64,000 nucleotides of DNA from Dendrolimus kikuchii (taxonomy: Eukaryota; Arthropoda; Insecta; Lepidoptera; Lasiocampidae): the NCBI GenBank assembly GCA_019925095.2, contig CM034402.1, positions 12,783,501 through 12,847,500 of the forward strand. Direction: 5' to 3'. The position numbers and the translations under genes were made by a program. The notes beneath the pieces were generated by a model. That model saw only the letters and a program-made list of their open reading frames with translations. It was not told the DNA's origin and ran no database searches. Of this stretch, positions 31,507 through 42,831 are shown piece by piece; positions within the stretch are counted from its first letter, which is position 1, and each line of letters begins with the position of its first letter.

Positions 31507-32091
31507 GATGTTGTCAAATAAAAAACATTTAAATTTTTTAACGAGAATATTTTTGATAACAATAACTTGAATAATACGTTGAAAGAAGCTTTCTACAAAT
31601 ACGACTCTAATTTAAATAGTAAAGTACCGGAATTTGACACAAAAGTAAAAAGGGTAGTCTTTCTTGTCTAAAGAAATTGTTGTACACGGAATTAAATATG
31701 CTGAAATGTTCTTTGTTGTTTGTAATTTGATAGAATTTCGGAAGTCTTTTTGTATTACAAACCTTTTTTAAGGTAAGTAGATTGCTCGGTCGCGGGAAAT
31801 GCGTCGTTGACGTTATTTTTTATTTTTTTCACAAAATGTCGTTTATGGTTCATTGTTCTTCTTTTCTATTATCTAACATTTTTAAAACGAGTACAATTTT
31901 AATAATAACAACTGATTTGAAACTAATGTTGCATTATTTTAAAGACATCAAAGAGAAAACTTGAAATATTTTGGAATAAATTTGGCCTGTAAAGTAAGAT
32001 AAGAGTAAGATCCATTATTATTGGTTTATGAGCTGCAGTAAAATGTATCTTCATAACATATTGAATAAAGCTGTGTGATCTTTAATATTTT
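31507..32091. other. No gene recognised
   Basis: AT-rich. Confidence 0.5.
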
Positions 32092-32462
32092 CTTAAGTTT
32101 TCGCGACTTGTATACATAATAAAACTACGTTTTAACGGTTTTAAGCCCGGTAATTTATTTGATTTTGGTTTTACCGACGTTTCGGTCACTTTTCAGTGGC
32201 CGTGATCACAGAAGACAAAGATGTCAAGTGTCAACAAGTATTGTTAAAGTTTTATTTAGCCTACCGCCAACTTGTTAATTTTAATTATTTAGTTTTAATT
32301 TTGTTTATGGTTATTATTTACTCTATGGGAGCTTAATCTAATTTACTACCGCTTCGCAACATGTTATGGCTTGAAGAGAAGAAGCGGCACAAGAAACTTT
32401 ACAGCTAACTTTTTAGAGCTGGGCATTCTAATAATTTTATATAATATTAAAATGGGTGGAAG
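32092..32462. mobile_element. Penelope-like element end (copy 1)
   Basis: It has a 35-bp block (complement of ATGTATACAAGTCGCGAAAA plus CTTAAGAAAATATTA), then AAACTACGTTTTAACGG, ACCGACGTTTCGGTCACTTT and a further 240 bp. The same modules lie in reverse orientation at 36022-36639. A terminal-repeat module with an extra block of about 35 bp, and the CACTGAAAAGTGACCGAAAC hairpin followed by GTCGG, recall Penelope-like elements. No reverse transcriptase is present. The 127-codon frame starting at 32371 is unrecognised. Confidence 0.55.
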
Positions 32463-33232
32463 AAAAAATAAAAGAAAATATCAGTCAAGTTGGTTTGTGT
32501 TCCGTTGCACGCAGAAAGAACTCAGTGTCTTGAGGTTTGGCAGCTGGTTTTTGCTGTGTTTGGGTCTTAATAATTTTGATGATTGGATCCCAAACAGGTG
32601 GTACTTGCCAACCATCTTCTCTATTGAAATTTGGGTGTTTTTTGATTTCAATAGCCTAGAACGATGCGTAAGGAGGAACATTTCATCTCGCTCATCCACC
32701 CTAAGTCACCCTATACGAGGCACCCCCTTCAATAGTAATCTTTATTGTAGATAGAGTAAAAACTTTACTTCGAACTCTTCGAAGCTAATTTAATCAAAAC
32801 ATACATAAGCCCCGAAGAAAAATAACAAATAATAATTATGAAAATGTGCTAATATCAACTACAAACTAGTTGATATGCATTGAAAAATGTGAGGAATTGA
32901 TAGCTTATCTTTAAAAAATGCAAAAAGCCAAAGTAAGAATCCTTAACAAATTATTATTGTTCAATTTCAAAATACTTTTTTCAAAATACGTTTCGTTTTT
33001 GTGCAAAAGTTAAAACTAACTCCCAATGAAACTAGTACCAACTGTGCGAGTATAAATTCTTACACAGTAGTTAAGTCTTCTTTCCAAGCGTTTCTTTCTG
33101 GTACGTTACATGTTGGAGAGAAAATTGCACAGCGTGCATTTGTACTTTCTAGAACAGTAATCTTGTTATTTATAAAAGAATAAAACCCATTATACTGTAT
33201 TTTCATTAAGTGTAATTAAGAATTATCTATTT
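32463..33232. other. No gene recognised
   Basis: The stretch 32463-32760 is less AT-rich and keeps open frames on both strands (32371-32754 plus, 32481-32699 minus), but no domain is recognised. It may be the unshared body of the Penelope-like copy. The rest is AT-rich. Confidence 0.4.
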
Positions 33233-33356
33233 ATTTATTATACATACCGCCATACTGTTATCTGTAAGATATCGTTCTAAAGAGATAAGGCCAGCCATTA
33301 TTCCTCTCTTGCATAAAATTACTCTATGTTATTTATTTTATGTGTACACGATGAAC
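33233..33356 (+). repeat. LINE 3' UTR relic
   Basis: ACCGCCATACTGTTATCTGT, AGATAAGGCCAGCCATTATT and TTATTTTATGTGTACACGAT with GAACAATAA follow the order of 29325-29480. It is a diverged member of the same LINE lineage. Confidence 0.65.
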
Positions 33357-35938
33357 AATAACCTATATACCTATATAGTGTTAGTGTGGGATTTATATAA
33401 CGAAACCAAAGAACTTTGAGAACAGTTTTATTTTAATTCAGAACGAAGAATACCGAGCCTAATTACCTACAATTATTTATAAGTTATGATTCTCGCACAA
33501 TTAGCTAGCCTAAAACGTTACTTATGACACATGCATCCGATCAAAGTCGTAGTGAGAATGATATTTCGTGATTAGTAATCACAACTACCCACAATTATTA
33601 CAATAGTAGATGATATTATTTATAACAAATGTTATTAACAATAGATTAAACATCAATCCAGTATTACTAGAACTAGGCGGACCAGTATTTAGACTACTAG
33701 ACCACAAAAATCAAAGTTGTAGGTATGTAGGTACCCAGATGAATCCAAAAGTTCTTAGAAGTGCATAGCATATAAAACCTGTTTGAGAGAAGTTCGATAT
33801 TCAAATTAAAGAGTGTCAATCACACAATATTTATGCTAACTGTCAGTTGTTTTTGTCAGTTCGTTCCATAGAGTACATTAATATAATAGGAGAGCTCGTT
33901 CACACGTATATAATAAATTGTTTTTAAACATGGAACGATATGTTTTTTTAACTGTTGGTGGCCTTTTTTAGCGCAGACTATATCTAACTCATTGAGATAT
34001 AACATGTCTAAAGAGAGCATTGCTAACAAACAATACCGCCAAAACGGTATCAAAAACGCGAAGCGTTGCTACATTCACTCTCGTGAAACTATCAATGTTG
34101 CGTGTTTTCGGGATTTTTTATAATTAAATATTTTTTTACGTAAGTGAAAAGTTTAAATGATCGTTATGATTTATTCGCGTTATGTGTTATAATTTAATAT
34201 TACTCAGATGTTTTAGTTATTTTTAAATAAACTATTAGCAACAAAAGTTGTGTGTTTTGGTACGAACCATAAAAAATAGGTGCACAAATGAATTCATAAC
34301 ATATTTTAGTACATGTAGTAATTTTAATTCGCAATAAAGTGCCTGTACAGATATTAGTACATATTTATAAGTCTTTTAAATACCAATACTAATGTAATAA
34401 TTCTAAAAAAACTATTCTTAATGGCAAATTATTTTTGTGTTACACAACATGTTCACGAAGGTTATTAGACGACTATTTATGCCCCAAAGATTATACTGCG
34501 CTAAAATTCAGTGAAATAAGTTGTAATAGTGGACTTGGAACGATTCGATGGGTTCAAATTGGGTAGTGGGCTTTATGTGTCATCCAAAGATCAGTAGTAG
34601 GAACTACGGGGTAGGTACACGGGATAGTTTAGTGCAGGGACTAGAGAGTAACTAAATCAATTGAAAAGGGCTATTATAAAAATAAAAATATTCATATCCA
34701 AATATATTTTTTTCACATTAGTTCGGTTTGATTATGTTATAAACTAAAATTTGTTTTTTATCATATTAAATTATTTCTTTATTAGGAATTAATGAAGATG
34801 CAGTTAACACAATACAGACAAAATTAATATCTTAATTATGACAATAATGTACTAAAAAATGTCAGTACACCATATCTCCATAAATTCTTAACATGTTTTT
34901 AGGTAACATAAAATGAAACTATACAAAATATTTGTTTAAATTATACACTAAATTATTATTGAATATCTTGCAAAACTGTGACACTTCACACAAAACTAAA
35001 TTTTCTATCCCGCAAAAACAGGCACTGCAACAATATATAATTGGTTAATTCAACTTTGCTTGCATGGTACTACAAATATCCCGTGTTTTCTGTTTAAAAA
35101 AATATATTATGTTTACTTCCGTTACCGCAAGTACATACATATAATAGTATCAAAATAAGTCTGTAGTGTTGAATTTCATGGTGAACGGTTCATTTGCAAA
35201 ACCAATAAGAAAAAGTATTATTGAAATGTATGAATCATTATTACTTTTAATCTTATAATTGAATAAATACTGCTATTTCAATACACACATTGCTTGGCAC
35301 AGCTCCTTTTTTAATTCTCCTAAAACCTATTTTTGATATATAAATTTCTTTTTCTTCGAAATGACTGGAACACACAAGCGACTATTTGTTTGGATTCCAG
35401 TGGTGGTCGTCTTGCAATTCCCGGATTACTGTTATCCAATAATTTGCTAGAATTGGATCCGCAGTAAGTCTAAAACGTAATATAAATTGGTTTGAGAAAA
35501 CTGGACACACAAACATTACATGTGTGTCTGTTTTCTATAGATTTTTTAAATTATTCATATTTCATATAAAAAAATCGTAACAAAATTACCAAATTTTGGC
35601 AAATAACTCCCACTTCTCACCTGGCATCATTTATCAATTCGATAACCTTTGAAATATTGAAATTAAATTTCATGTTTTTATAAAGAAATCATGAGAAAAG
35701 TGTTAAACTTACCGATGAAATGAGATATTATCCTTATCTTTTCCTCTTTTAGATTAATTGCGACACATTTTAATGACACAGAATGGCATAATGTTTTTTT
35801 TTTTGCGAGAGCTCCAACCAGTAAAAAAGTCAAAATGAAAGTAACAGGCGTGGGAAGCCAGTGCACCAAGTTTGGTGCACTTTTTTGGGCCGTTTTTGTG
35901 TAATTGATGCGTGATCTAGACGTTTATATGATCTAAGA
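33357..35938. other. No gene recognised
   Basis: Long AT-rich stretch. It contains the 27-bp repeat 33867-33893 shared with 12965-12991. Small frames at 33856-34053 and 35678-35869 lack motifs. Confidence 0.5.
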
Positions 35939-36021
35939 TCTAACTATATAATATTATAAAATTCTGAACATGCCCTGTCTGTACATTGAAGCTATTTAAA
36001 AAAAATAACTGAAATAGACTA

Positions 36022-36639
36022 ATAAAACTACGTTTTAACGGTTTTAAGCGCGGTAATTTATTTGATTTTGGTTAGTCCGACGTTCCTTCCACCAATTTTA
36101 ATCTTATATATAAAAATAAATTGCTGTTCGTTAGTCTCGTTACAACCTGAGAACGGCTGGACTGATTTGGCTAATTTTGGTTTTGAATTATTTGTGGAAA
36201 TCCAGGGAAGGTTTAAAAAGTGAGTAAATATGAAAAAAAAAATGATTCTGAGGCGGTACGAAGTTTGCCGGGTCAGCTAGTATTATATAAAATTATTAGA
36301 GCTAGGCATATTTGCTGAAGAGTTTCTTACGCCGCTTCTTCTCTTTAAGCCATAACATGTTGCGAAGCGGTGGTAAATTAGATTAGGCTCCCATAGAGTA
36401 AATAATAACCATAAACAAAATTAAAACTAAATAATTAAAATTAACAAGTTGGCGGTAGGCTAAATAAAACTTTAACAATACTCGTTGACACTTGACATCT
36501 TTGTCTTCCATTATCACGGCCACTGAAAATTGGCCGAAACGTCGGAATAACCAAAATCAAATAAATTACCGCGCTTAAACCCGTTAAAACATAGTTTTAT
36601 TATGTATACAAGTCGCGAAAACTTGAGAAAATATTATGG
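36022..36639. mobile_element. Penelope-like element (copy 2), nested, with 9-bp duplication
   Basis: AATAGACTA flanks it (36013-36021 and 36640-36648), and the related Helitron at 51560 shows GGAATAGACTTTATAAAAGA unbroken at the matching place. Its two ends are inverted repeats of about 60 bp (AAAACTACGTTTTAACGGTT ... GATTTTGGTT). One end has the extra 35-bp block starting GTATACAAGTCGCG. The interior matches copy 1 at 32092-32462 inverted. A small Helitron sits inside. Confidence 0.7.
36102..36280 (+). mobile_element. Helitron, 179 bp, with exact empty-site evidence
   Basis: Starts A|TCTTATATATAAAAATAAAT, contains GGCTGGACTGATTTGGCTAA and ends GCCGGGTCAGCTAG|T. Removing it restores a continuous match to the Penelope-like copy at 32430-32462, so it inserted between A and T without duplication, as Helitrons do. 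It is the same family as 50980-51410. Confidence 0.92.
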
Positions 36640-37017
36640 AATAGACTATATAAACGATGAAGAACACTATGTATTTTTTTAGGTTTGTTGTCTGTTTGTC
36701 AGTTTGTTAGGGATTCACTTGAAAGTTAGTGTTTTCGTTGATCGACATCATATTCTTAGACTTGAAATCTGCGTTACTTTTTATACTGGTAAGCCCGCGG
36801 GAATTTTTATGGAAATGATATAACATGGCTAGATTAAAAATAATCGAATTCCAATGCGATTTTTTCACGGATCTATAGAATATTTTTCATCCTGGGAATC
36901 CGCGGGAATTTTCCCAGGAGTGGTTTGAAGTTGTTCAGGTGCATGCCAATTTGCTTATTCCAAGACAGTTTGCACTAAAACGTTAGCTTACATATTGTTT
37001 TAATTACTTTAGATACT

Positions 37018-37106
37018 TTAGATAGATAGAAAGATAGAAAGCTCTTTATTGTTCACCACATACACATAAAATAAACAATTTACAGGAGTCACATTTAACC
37101 ATTAGT
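37018..37106 (-). repeat. LINE 3'-tail scrap with ATCT repeats
   Basis: AGATAGA repeats, then CTCTTTATTGTTCACCACAT and ACACATAAAATAAACAATTT. This is the reverse complement of the last 80 bp of 28649-29512. Confidence 0.88.
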
Positions 37107-37330
37107 CATATTACTTACTTACACATACTTTGTGTCCCGGGAATCCTGCGGGAATTTTCCTGGGAATGGTACAAATTGGTTGGATTGCATAAATATTAGC
37201 TGATTCGTAACTATTTCACTAAAACAATAGCTTAAATCATTTTTTAAGTGATGTGATGCTTTATATTTCGGGAATCACGCGGGGATTTTCCCGGGAGTGT
37301 ATTATATTACTTATATATTATACCACTTCA

Positions 37331-38224
37331 AATCAGGTTGGCTTCGACTCACCTCAATGTTTTGCTGGGCAGTTGTCTAGATTATATGGACTTAGTATCT
37401 TTGCCATATGTTTTTATATTATATATAAAAAAACGAACTAAATTTTTATATAAGTAAAAATAAAGCTAGTGCCTAGGGTTTGACACGAGAGGCAAACTAT
37501 AGTACAGTATATATACTTACGGACTTATTCATATTAAGTTAGAGTAAATTTCAAGGCTTCTTTAAAAACCGTAAAGAAGGCTTCAAACTTGCTCTATCCA
37601 TATGAATAATAAGTCATAAAATTCATGTTTGTACTGTTTGTTATTATTTCACTAGCTTAGTTATAACTTTTGTTAATTTTTAATTTGTGTTTGATTAAAT
37701 AATAGCAGAGAAGGTATTAACGTGAATGCAGTGTTCATCTGTAAGTAGTTTTTACATTGCAATGTTTAAACCTTAGTCATGAGCCTATTATCGTACCTGA
37801 TCGATTGTAAAAACTGTTAGTGACCCATAAATAAATAAATATATAACGGTTCCAAATTACTGATGCATAATTTATTATTTGTAGAACAATAATCATAAAC
37901 AAAAACTTACAACATTCACGTACTGCGTTTAAACTTGTCAAAGATTTATGAATATAGTTAGCCAATAATTAAGTTCTATTGTTAGGAATAGCACAAACCC
38001 TGAATATATTTAGTTCCGAAAGCGCCTTAGGGTCTTTCATTACTTTCTGCTCCTACTCAGGGTTCAGACCCTGCAATATATTTAAATGAAATATAATACA
38101 ACATGAATATTTAAGATAAAATTCCTATTTTGTTTTAGAGACCAAAAAATTCTAAAAATGCCCTTTATGATTAGACAACGTATAAATCGTAGTTTTTACT
38201 AAAATTTTGGTTTTAATAATTTTA
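37331..38224. other. No gene; decayed Helitron tail word
   Basis: AT-rich. At 37462-37495 GCTAGTGCCTAGGGTTTGAC and GGCAAACTATAGT resemble the terminal palindrome of the Helitron at 27667-30145, mutated. Confidence 0.45.
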
Positions 38225-38450
38225 TTTATTAAACTAATACAATAAAAAAACACTGAGCCTAGGTCGCCGCCTACTATTGGTAAGGTGCCCAGAAGGCTGG
38301 TTACGTTACCTCGCTGTATTGCTAAACTGATTCGATGTCAGAAGTAGGCCAGCCCTTTAATCACTCGAAGAGTTGATGATCGATTTTGATAGCTCTTTGT
38401 AGAGGCTCATGGTCTTAAAACTCCACACTCTAAGCGTAGTCTATTTACTG
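38225..38450 (-). repeat. Unnamed repeat C, coding-type remnant
   Basis: Reverse complement of the block at 42287-42510 and, in part, of the same strand as 60480-60600. The minus strand encodes decayed SLYKELSKSIINS, matching SLYQHLSKRIIDS at 42287. It looks like the C-terminal coding region of an unidentified retroelement. Confidence 0.55.
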
Positions 38451-40944
38451 CTATGTTTACTGATATCGATTTTTGGACCAATATTTTCAGAACACGGAAG
38501 CTTCAAAATATTATTCTAAAAATTATCAAAATTAGAGGTTTCAAGTGCGGCTTTATATTTAATTTTTATTTTGACGTTTCGGCCATTTTTCACGGAAGAC
38601 CAAAATGTCAAGTTCCATCATCACGGATACTGTAAAGTGGCCAAAACATGGAAATAAAAATCATATAAAATTAAAAAAACACTATCATAATTACTCGTAA
38701 CACTTTCAGACCTCGTTATGGTATTTTTAATGTTTTTCTAAAACTTGAAATCGCGGTCAGGTCTAGAATACAAGTATATCGCCGACCAAATCGATGTCAT
38801 CTAGCATTCGACGCCAAACACATTCGGTCACATGTCAACCACTGCTGATGTCACATGTTTGAAAGATTTATTCGTTTTGCAGTAAAATGGCGCACGTCAC
38901 CAGCCAACACTGTAATCTATCAAACTGTACGCTCTTGTAAGCATAATATTTTTTGCATAGAGTTAATCGTAATGTCCTGATTAATATTATATTACTTAAC
39001 TAAGTAAGTGACTCCCTTGTAAGTATATTAATAGTACTTACAAGGAAAATTTTTGTATGAATGGCAATTGTTTCTCATGTTGTAGCAAAAAAGATTGATG
39101 TAGATCTGCTTTTACACATTGCAATTTTTGATGGAATACGCTTCTAATGCCTCTACTATACCTGCATTGTCTTTAACTAACGTAATAATAAAGAAGTTAC
39201 ACAGTTGTAACCAGGGTTATTCGAGATGCGACATTGTTAGTGACATTAAACATTAACCAATTACTCATATAACACCTCAAGTGTCGATAACATAAACGTC
39301 AGCAACTCAAAAATTTTTGAAAAATTTGTACCTACTTTTAAAAAAACGAAAATTTCAAAAAACTGTTTTCAGGGAAATTCTTCATTATATTTAATGTGAA
39401 ACATAACTGATAGAAAAACTTGGAGTATTATACCATGGTACGACAGTTAAGACCTAAATATTTACTGGATTATACGTCGGTACCACACTGTCGAATCGTC
39501 GATGTACCAATAGGTATACCAGTATACTTCTATACACACTAATGTAGCTCATCATTAACGCGTTATTTTTAACGTCATAAATAAGGCGCACTTATGCTAA
39601 CATTAATGCAGGTAAAGCAGGAGCATAACACTAAAGAGCGATTGTCAATGCCGGATCCCTCGTTTCACAGTTGGGATACACGAGTAAAACTTAGTTATAA
39701 GGCCGAGCTACCAAAGTGACCCTAATTTTTCAGATGACCAATAGATGTCACTATAGTATTTTATAGCACGGTAGAATTTGGAAATAAAGTGTTATACTAA
39801 CTGTGTTGAACAACTCGACACCTCAACGAAATCCGTTCAGTAGTTTTAACTGTTTTTATATGGTGACTATAGAGCTCGCTTGCGTGCACTATACGGAGCC
39901 ACAAAAAGAAAAGTTTCTAACAGGGCAGTGCTATTGTGCTACGTAAGTAAAAGGAGAATTCACGTAAATAACATAGCGCTCGACGGTATTATTATATAAA
40001 ATAAATGTAATTAAATTAATAATAATAATGAATTATGCTGATTCTAAATGTGGGGCTTCATATGGGTTAGGGTTATAGTGTTATAGTTTCAGGCTATTTC
40101 ACGCAGATAGGGCGATGGGTTTAGTTTAAGGTGAAGGCTTTACTAATTTAAATGCGACATTGTTATGATGTTATTTATATTGATAGATAACGTATGTATG
40201 CTGATGTGGCTATGCGTTAAGTCGTTATTTTTTAACGCTTTAAATAAGACGCATTCGGCCACAGCCTAAATTGTTATCATTAAGGTAGATGAAGACCCAT
40301 AATAATTAAAATTACCTGTAAAATCATAAATTAATTTAGGCAAACAACTAAAAGAAGATTAGCAGGCTAGAAACATTAATGACCGGTTCCCATATCTTAC
40401 CGACAGTTCATTTACCTTACTATCGGTTATTGACTTAGCTCCATAAAAGTAATGCCAAAATTCAACCGATGCACGATGATAAGGCAAATAAATGAATAGT
40501 CAGATTTAAGAACCATCCATAAACCAAAAGTCATAATTATGGTGTACGGGTATGTATATATGACTACGATGGTAGTTATGGTTTATGGTACTTATACATT
40601 AATAACTATGGATGCTTGAGTAATTTCAAGAAGGTGGTTACAGTAATTTCGATTTACGACACTATTTTTTTATACAATATATACATCCCTTACTTACTTT
40701 AGTTATGCCAGACATATTGTATTGAGTAATGGTTTGTATGTGTACAAAAAAAACTTTTTAGTAAATGAAATGTTTCGACTTTATGAGGAATTTTAATATA
40801 GAAATGAATTTGCTTACATATCTTAAAGAAACTTAAAATTGATTATCGCACACAATATAATTATGAACTCAGTTTTCTTATAATAATCAAAACGAGTTTA
40901 GTATGTAAAAATTCAACTCGTCCTTTGCAGCTGCAAACACGTTA
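38451..40944. other. No gene; decayed Penelope-like words
   Basis: The stretch 38565-38660 holds TTGACGTTTCGGCCATTTTTCACGG and CACGGATACTGTAAAGTGGCC, a decayed relative of the GACGTTTCGG module at 32180. Blocks near 39570 and 40230 share AAATAAG(G/A)CGCA words. The rest is AT-rich. Confidence 0.45.
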
Positions 40945-41159
40945 TCTTTATATATAAAAATGAATGTTTGTCTGTATGTCCTTTATAGGATCGTAAACTA
41001 TACATTTGATCATGTGATGATCTTTAGCAAAGTTGTTGTGCATGCATGAGCCAAAGAAGGTTTCTGAGTTGGTCCACAATTGGACCCGGTAGGTGGCGCT
41101 GCTGTCGGCATATCGATTGAAGCTTTTCCAGGCAGGACGACGTCTGCCGGGACAGCTAG
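40945..41159 (+). mobile_element. Helitron-like element, 215 bp
   Basis: Starts A|TCTTTATATATAAAAATGAA and ends CTGCCGGGACAGCTAG|T, with GACCCGGTAGGTGGCGCTGC inside. It is related to 44709-44910 and 20537-20874 on the minus strand. Confidence 0.85.
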
Positions 41160-41171
41160 TAATAAATAAAT

Positions 41172-41385
41172 CTTGGGGCCGCTTGCATAAGGTTGCTTAA
41201 ATTTATTTAAGAAACACAAAACGTATTTAACACCCTTAAATACAATTAGCGTCTTGCACAACGCAAAATGTGCCGCTAAATATGTTTAAAGAACTGTCAA
41301 TACATTTTGTGTAACACTTATTTAGGCAGTTTAATATGATTAACTAGTTTTATTTAAGAGCGATCGTTATGCAAGCGGCCCTTGG
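41172..41385. mobile_element. MITE, 204 bp with CTTGG duplication
   Basis: The element at 41177-41380 begins GGCCGCTTGCATAA and ends TTATGCAAGCGGCC, a perfect 14-bp inverted repeat. CTTGG flanks it on both sides (41172-41176, 41381-41385). The interior is AT-rich and noncoding. The superfamily is not determined. Confidence 0.85.
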
Positions 41386-41640
41386 TGTTTACTTTCTTAT
41401 AGTATTATAGCTTCTGTGTATTTATTTTAATAAACGGATCCTGTGCAAATTACGTCTTATATAATCGACTTCAAAAAAATGAGAAGGTACTAAATTCGTT
41501 GTGTAATTACAATTTAGATCACTCTTTTAGCGTTGGATTTAATTAAGCTTCAGAATAATTTCATATAAATTTGATTGTTTTTGGATAACATATATAACTT
41601 AAATGTGATAAATATTTTTTTCTAGCAAAAAAGTAAACGT

Positions 41641-41820
41641 CTTCAAGAGTAACTAAAAAGCAAATAATACATATTTGCTACAACATCTTGAAGCCGGTGC
41701 CAAATGAACATAAAAAACAACAACCAATTTGCAAAACATTGTAATCTTATGTTTGACGTCTTACCGACTTCAAGATGTTGTAGAAAATATTTATGTATGT
41801 GTTTTTAGTCACTCTTGAAG
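41641..41820. repeat. Inverted repeat, 58-bp arms
   Basis: 41641-41698 and 41763-41820 are imperfect reverse complements (CTTCAAGATGTTGTAG and AGTNACTCTTGAAG). They are separated by about 64 bp. GACTTCAAGA words at the arm ends recall a common lepidopteran MITE type. A relic GACTTCAAAAAAATGAGAAGG lies at 41468. Confidence 0.75.
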
Positions 41821-42286
41821 TCGGTTTCAGAAAATATTGATTCGTTAGAGCGGTGTAAAAGTCCTCTGCGCATAGTCTATCATAGCAATGCATTCGCAAA
41901 GGACAGATACAATGTCTATATCGATACAAAGGATTGAATTCATTTAAGCGTGTAGAGGCAGGTACAAGATAGCATGGTACACTAAATGGGACATTTGAAT
42001 AGAGGGAACAGTGCTAGCGCAGCATCAAAAGCCCCAGGCTGCAATCAGCATACACGAGCCCAGAATACCCGGTGCCCATTCACTGTTAAGATAGTGTCCA
42101 TGTATAAATATGCGCTTGTTAGTATACCAGTGATACTAGGGTACGAAAATAACTCTTGGATTCTATATAACACAATAATTATTAATTTAACAATCTAATA
42201 TGTCCTTATTTTTATTATATAAATAAATAAATGGTAATTTTATACTTATCATCTCAAACATATAATTCACCTCAGTCAGAGTTATA
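41821..42286. other. No gene recognised
   Basis: AT-rich. A 70-codon frame at 41986-42198 has no motif. Confidence 0.45.
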
Positions 42287-42510
42287 TGTTTGTGCCGTTT
42301 GCTGTGGAGACGTTTGGACCGTAGGATCCTGAGACTATTGAGCCTCTACCAACATTTATCAAAACGCATCATTGACTCTTTAGGTGGTCAGAGGGCTGGT
42401 GCTTACTGGGAGATCCAGTGACGAGACGTAGCCCGCATTCTAGGCACCTTGCCCATAGAAGACGCTGACTTAGGCTCAGTATTCTACGTATAATCTTGAA
42501 GGAATATGAG
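42287..42510 (+). repeat. Unnamed repeat C, coding-type remnant
   Basis: The plus strand encodes LWRRLDRRILRLLSLYQHLS, then KRIIDSLGGQRAGAYWEIQ, a stop, and RILGTLP followed by LGSVFYV. It looks like a degraded C-terminal segment of a retroelement protein. Relatives lie at 38225 and 60480. Confidence 0.55.
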
Positions 42511-42551
42511 TAGAATACAATATAAATAAATTAAATTTTCTTTTATTGTAA

Positions 42552-42831
42552 TCTACACTAATATTTTAGAGGAAAAAATTGTATTTTTGTGTGTTTGTAA
42601 CAAAATTACTCAAAAACTGGACCGATTTTAAAAATTCTTTCACCATTTTAATTCTACACTATCTCTGAATAATATAGCCTATATTTATTACTAGAAAAAA
42701 TTAAGAATGCCTACTAAAACTTTAATAATGTAACCTAAGGTGTAAAAAATTAGCCATAAAATGTCTTTCATGGAATCGGGTTCTAGATTTTTAGTTTTTT
42801 TGGACAGGACAACGTATGTCTATAACGCTAG
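42552..42831 (+). mobile_element. Helitron-like element, 280 bp
   Basis: Starts A|TCTACACTAATATTTTAGAG, contains AAAAACTGGACCGATTTTAA and ends TATAACGCTAG|T. It is non-coding. Confidence 0.78.

Larger units (their letters stand above)
35939..37330 (+). mobile_element. Helitron-like element interrupted by a Penelope-like element
   Basis: The 5' end is A|TCTAACTATATAATATTATA. The sequence AACATGCCCTGTCTGTACATTG is shared with 51560 and with the complement near 57240. At 36022 it is split by another element and resumes at 36640 with AATAGACTATATAAACGATG. Later parts have repeated GGAATC(C)GCGGGAATTTTCC-like blocks (36895, 37138, 37270). A LINE 3' scrap is inserted at 37018-37106. The 3' end is not clear. 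Confidence 0.65.

Noticed and set aside
32150..32230. Definite hammerhead ribozyme
   Set aside because: GAAAC-GTCGG and a hairpin are present, but the complete CTGANGA core and closing stem could not be found by eye; kept only as a hint for a Penelope-like origin.
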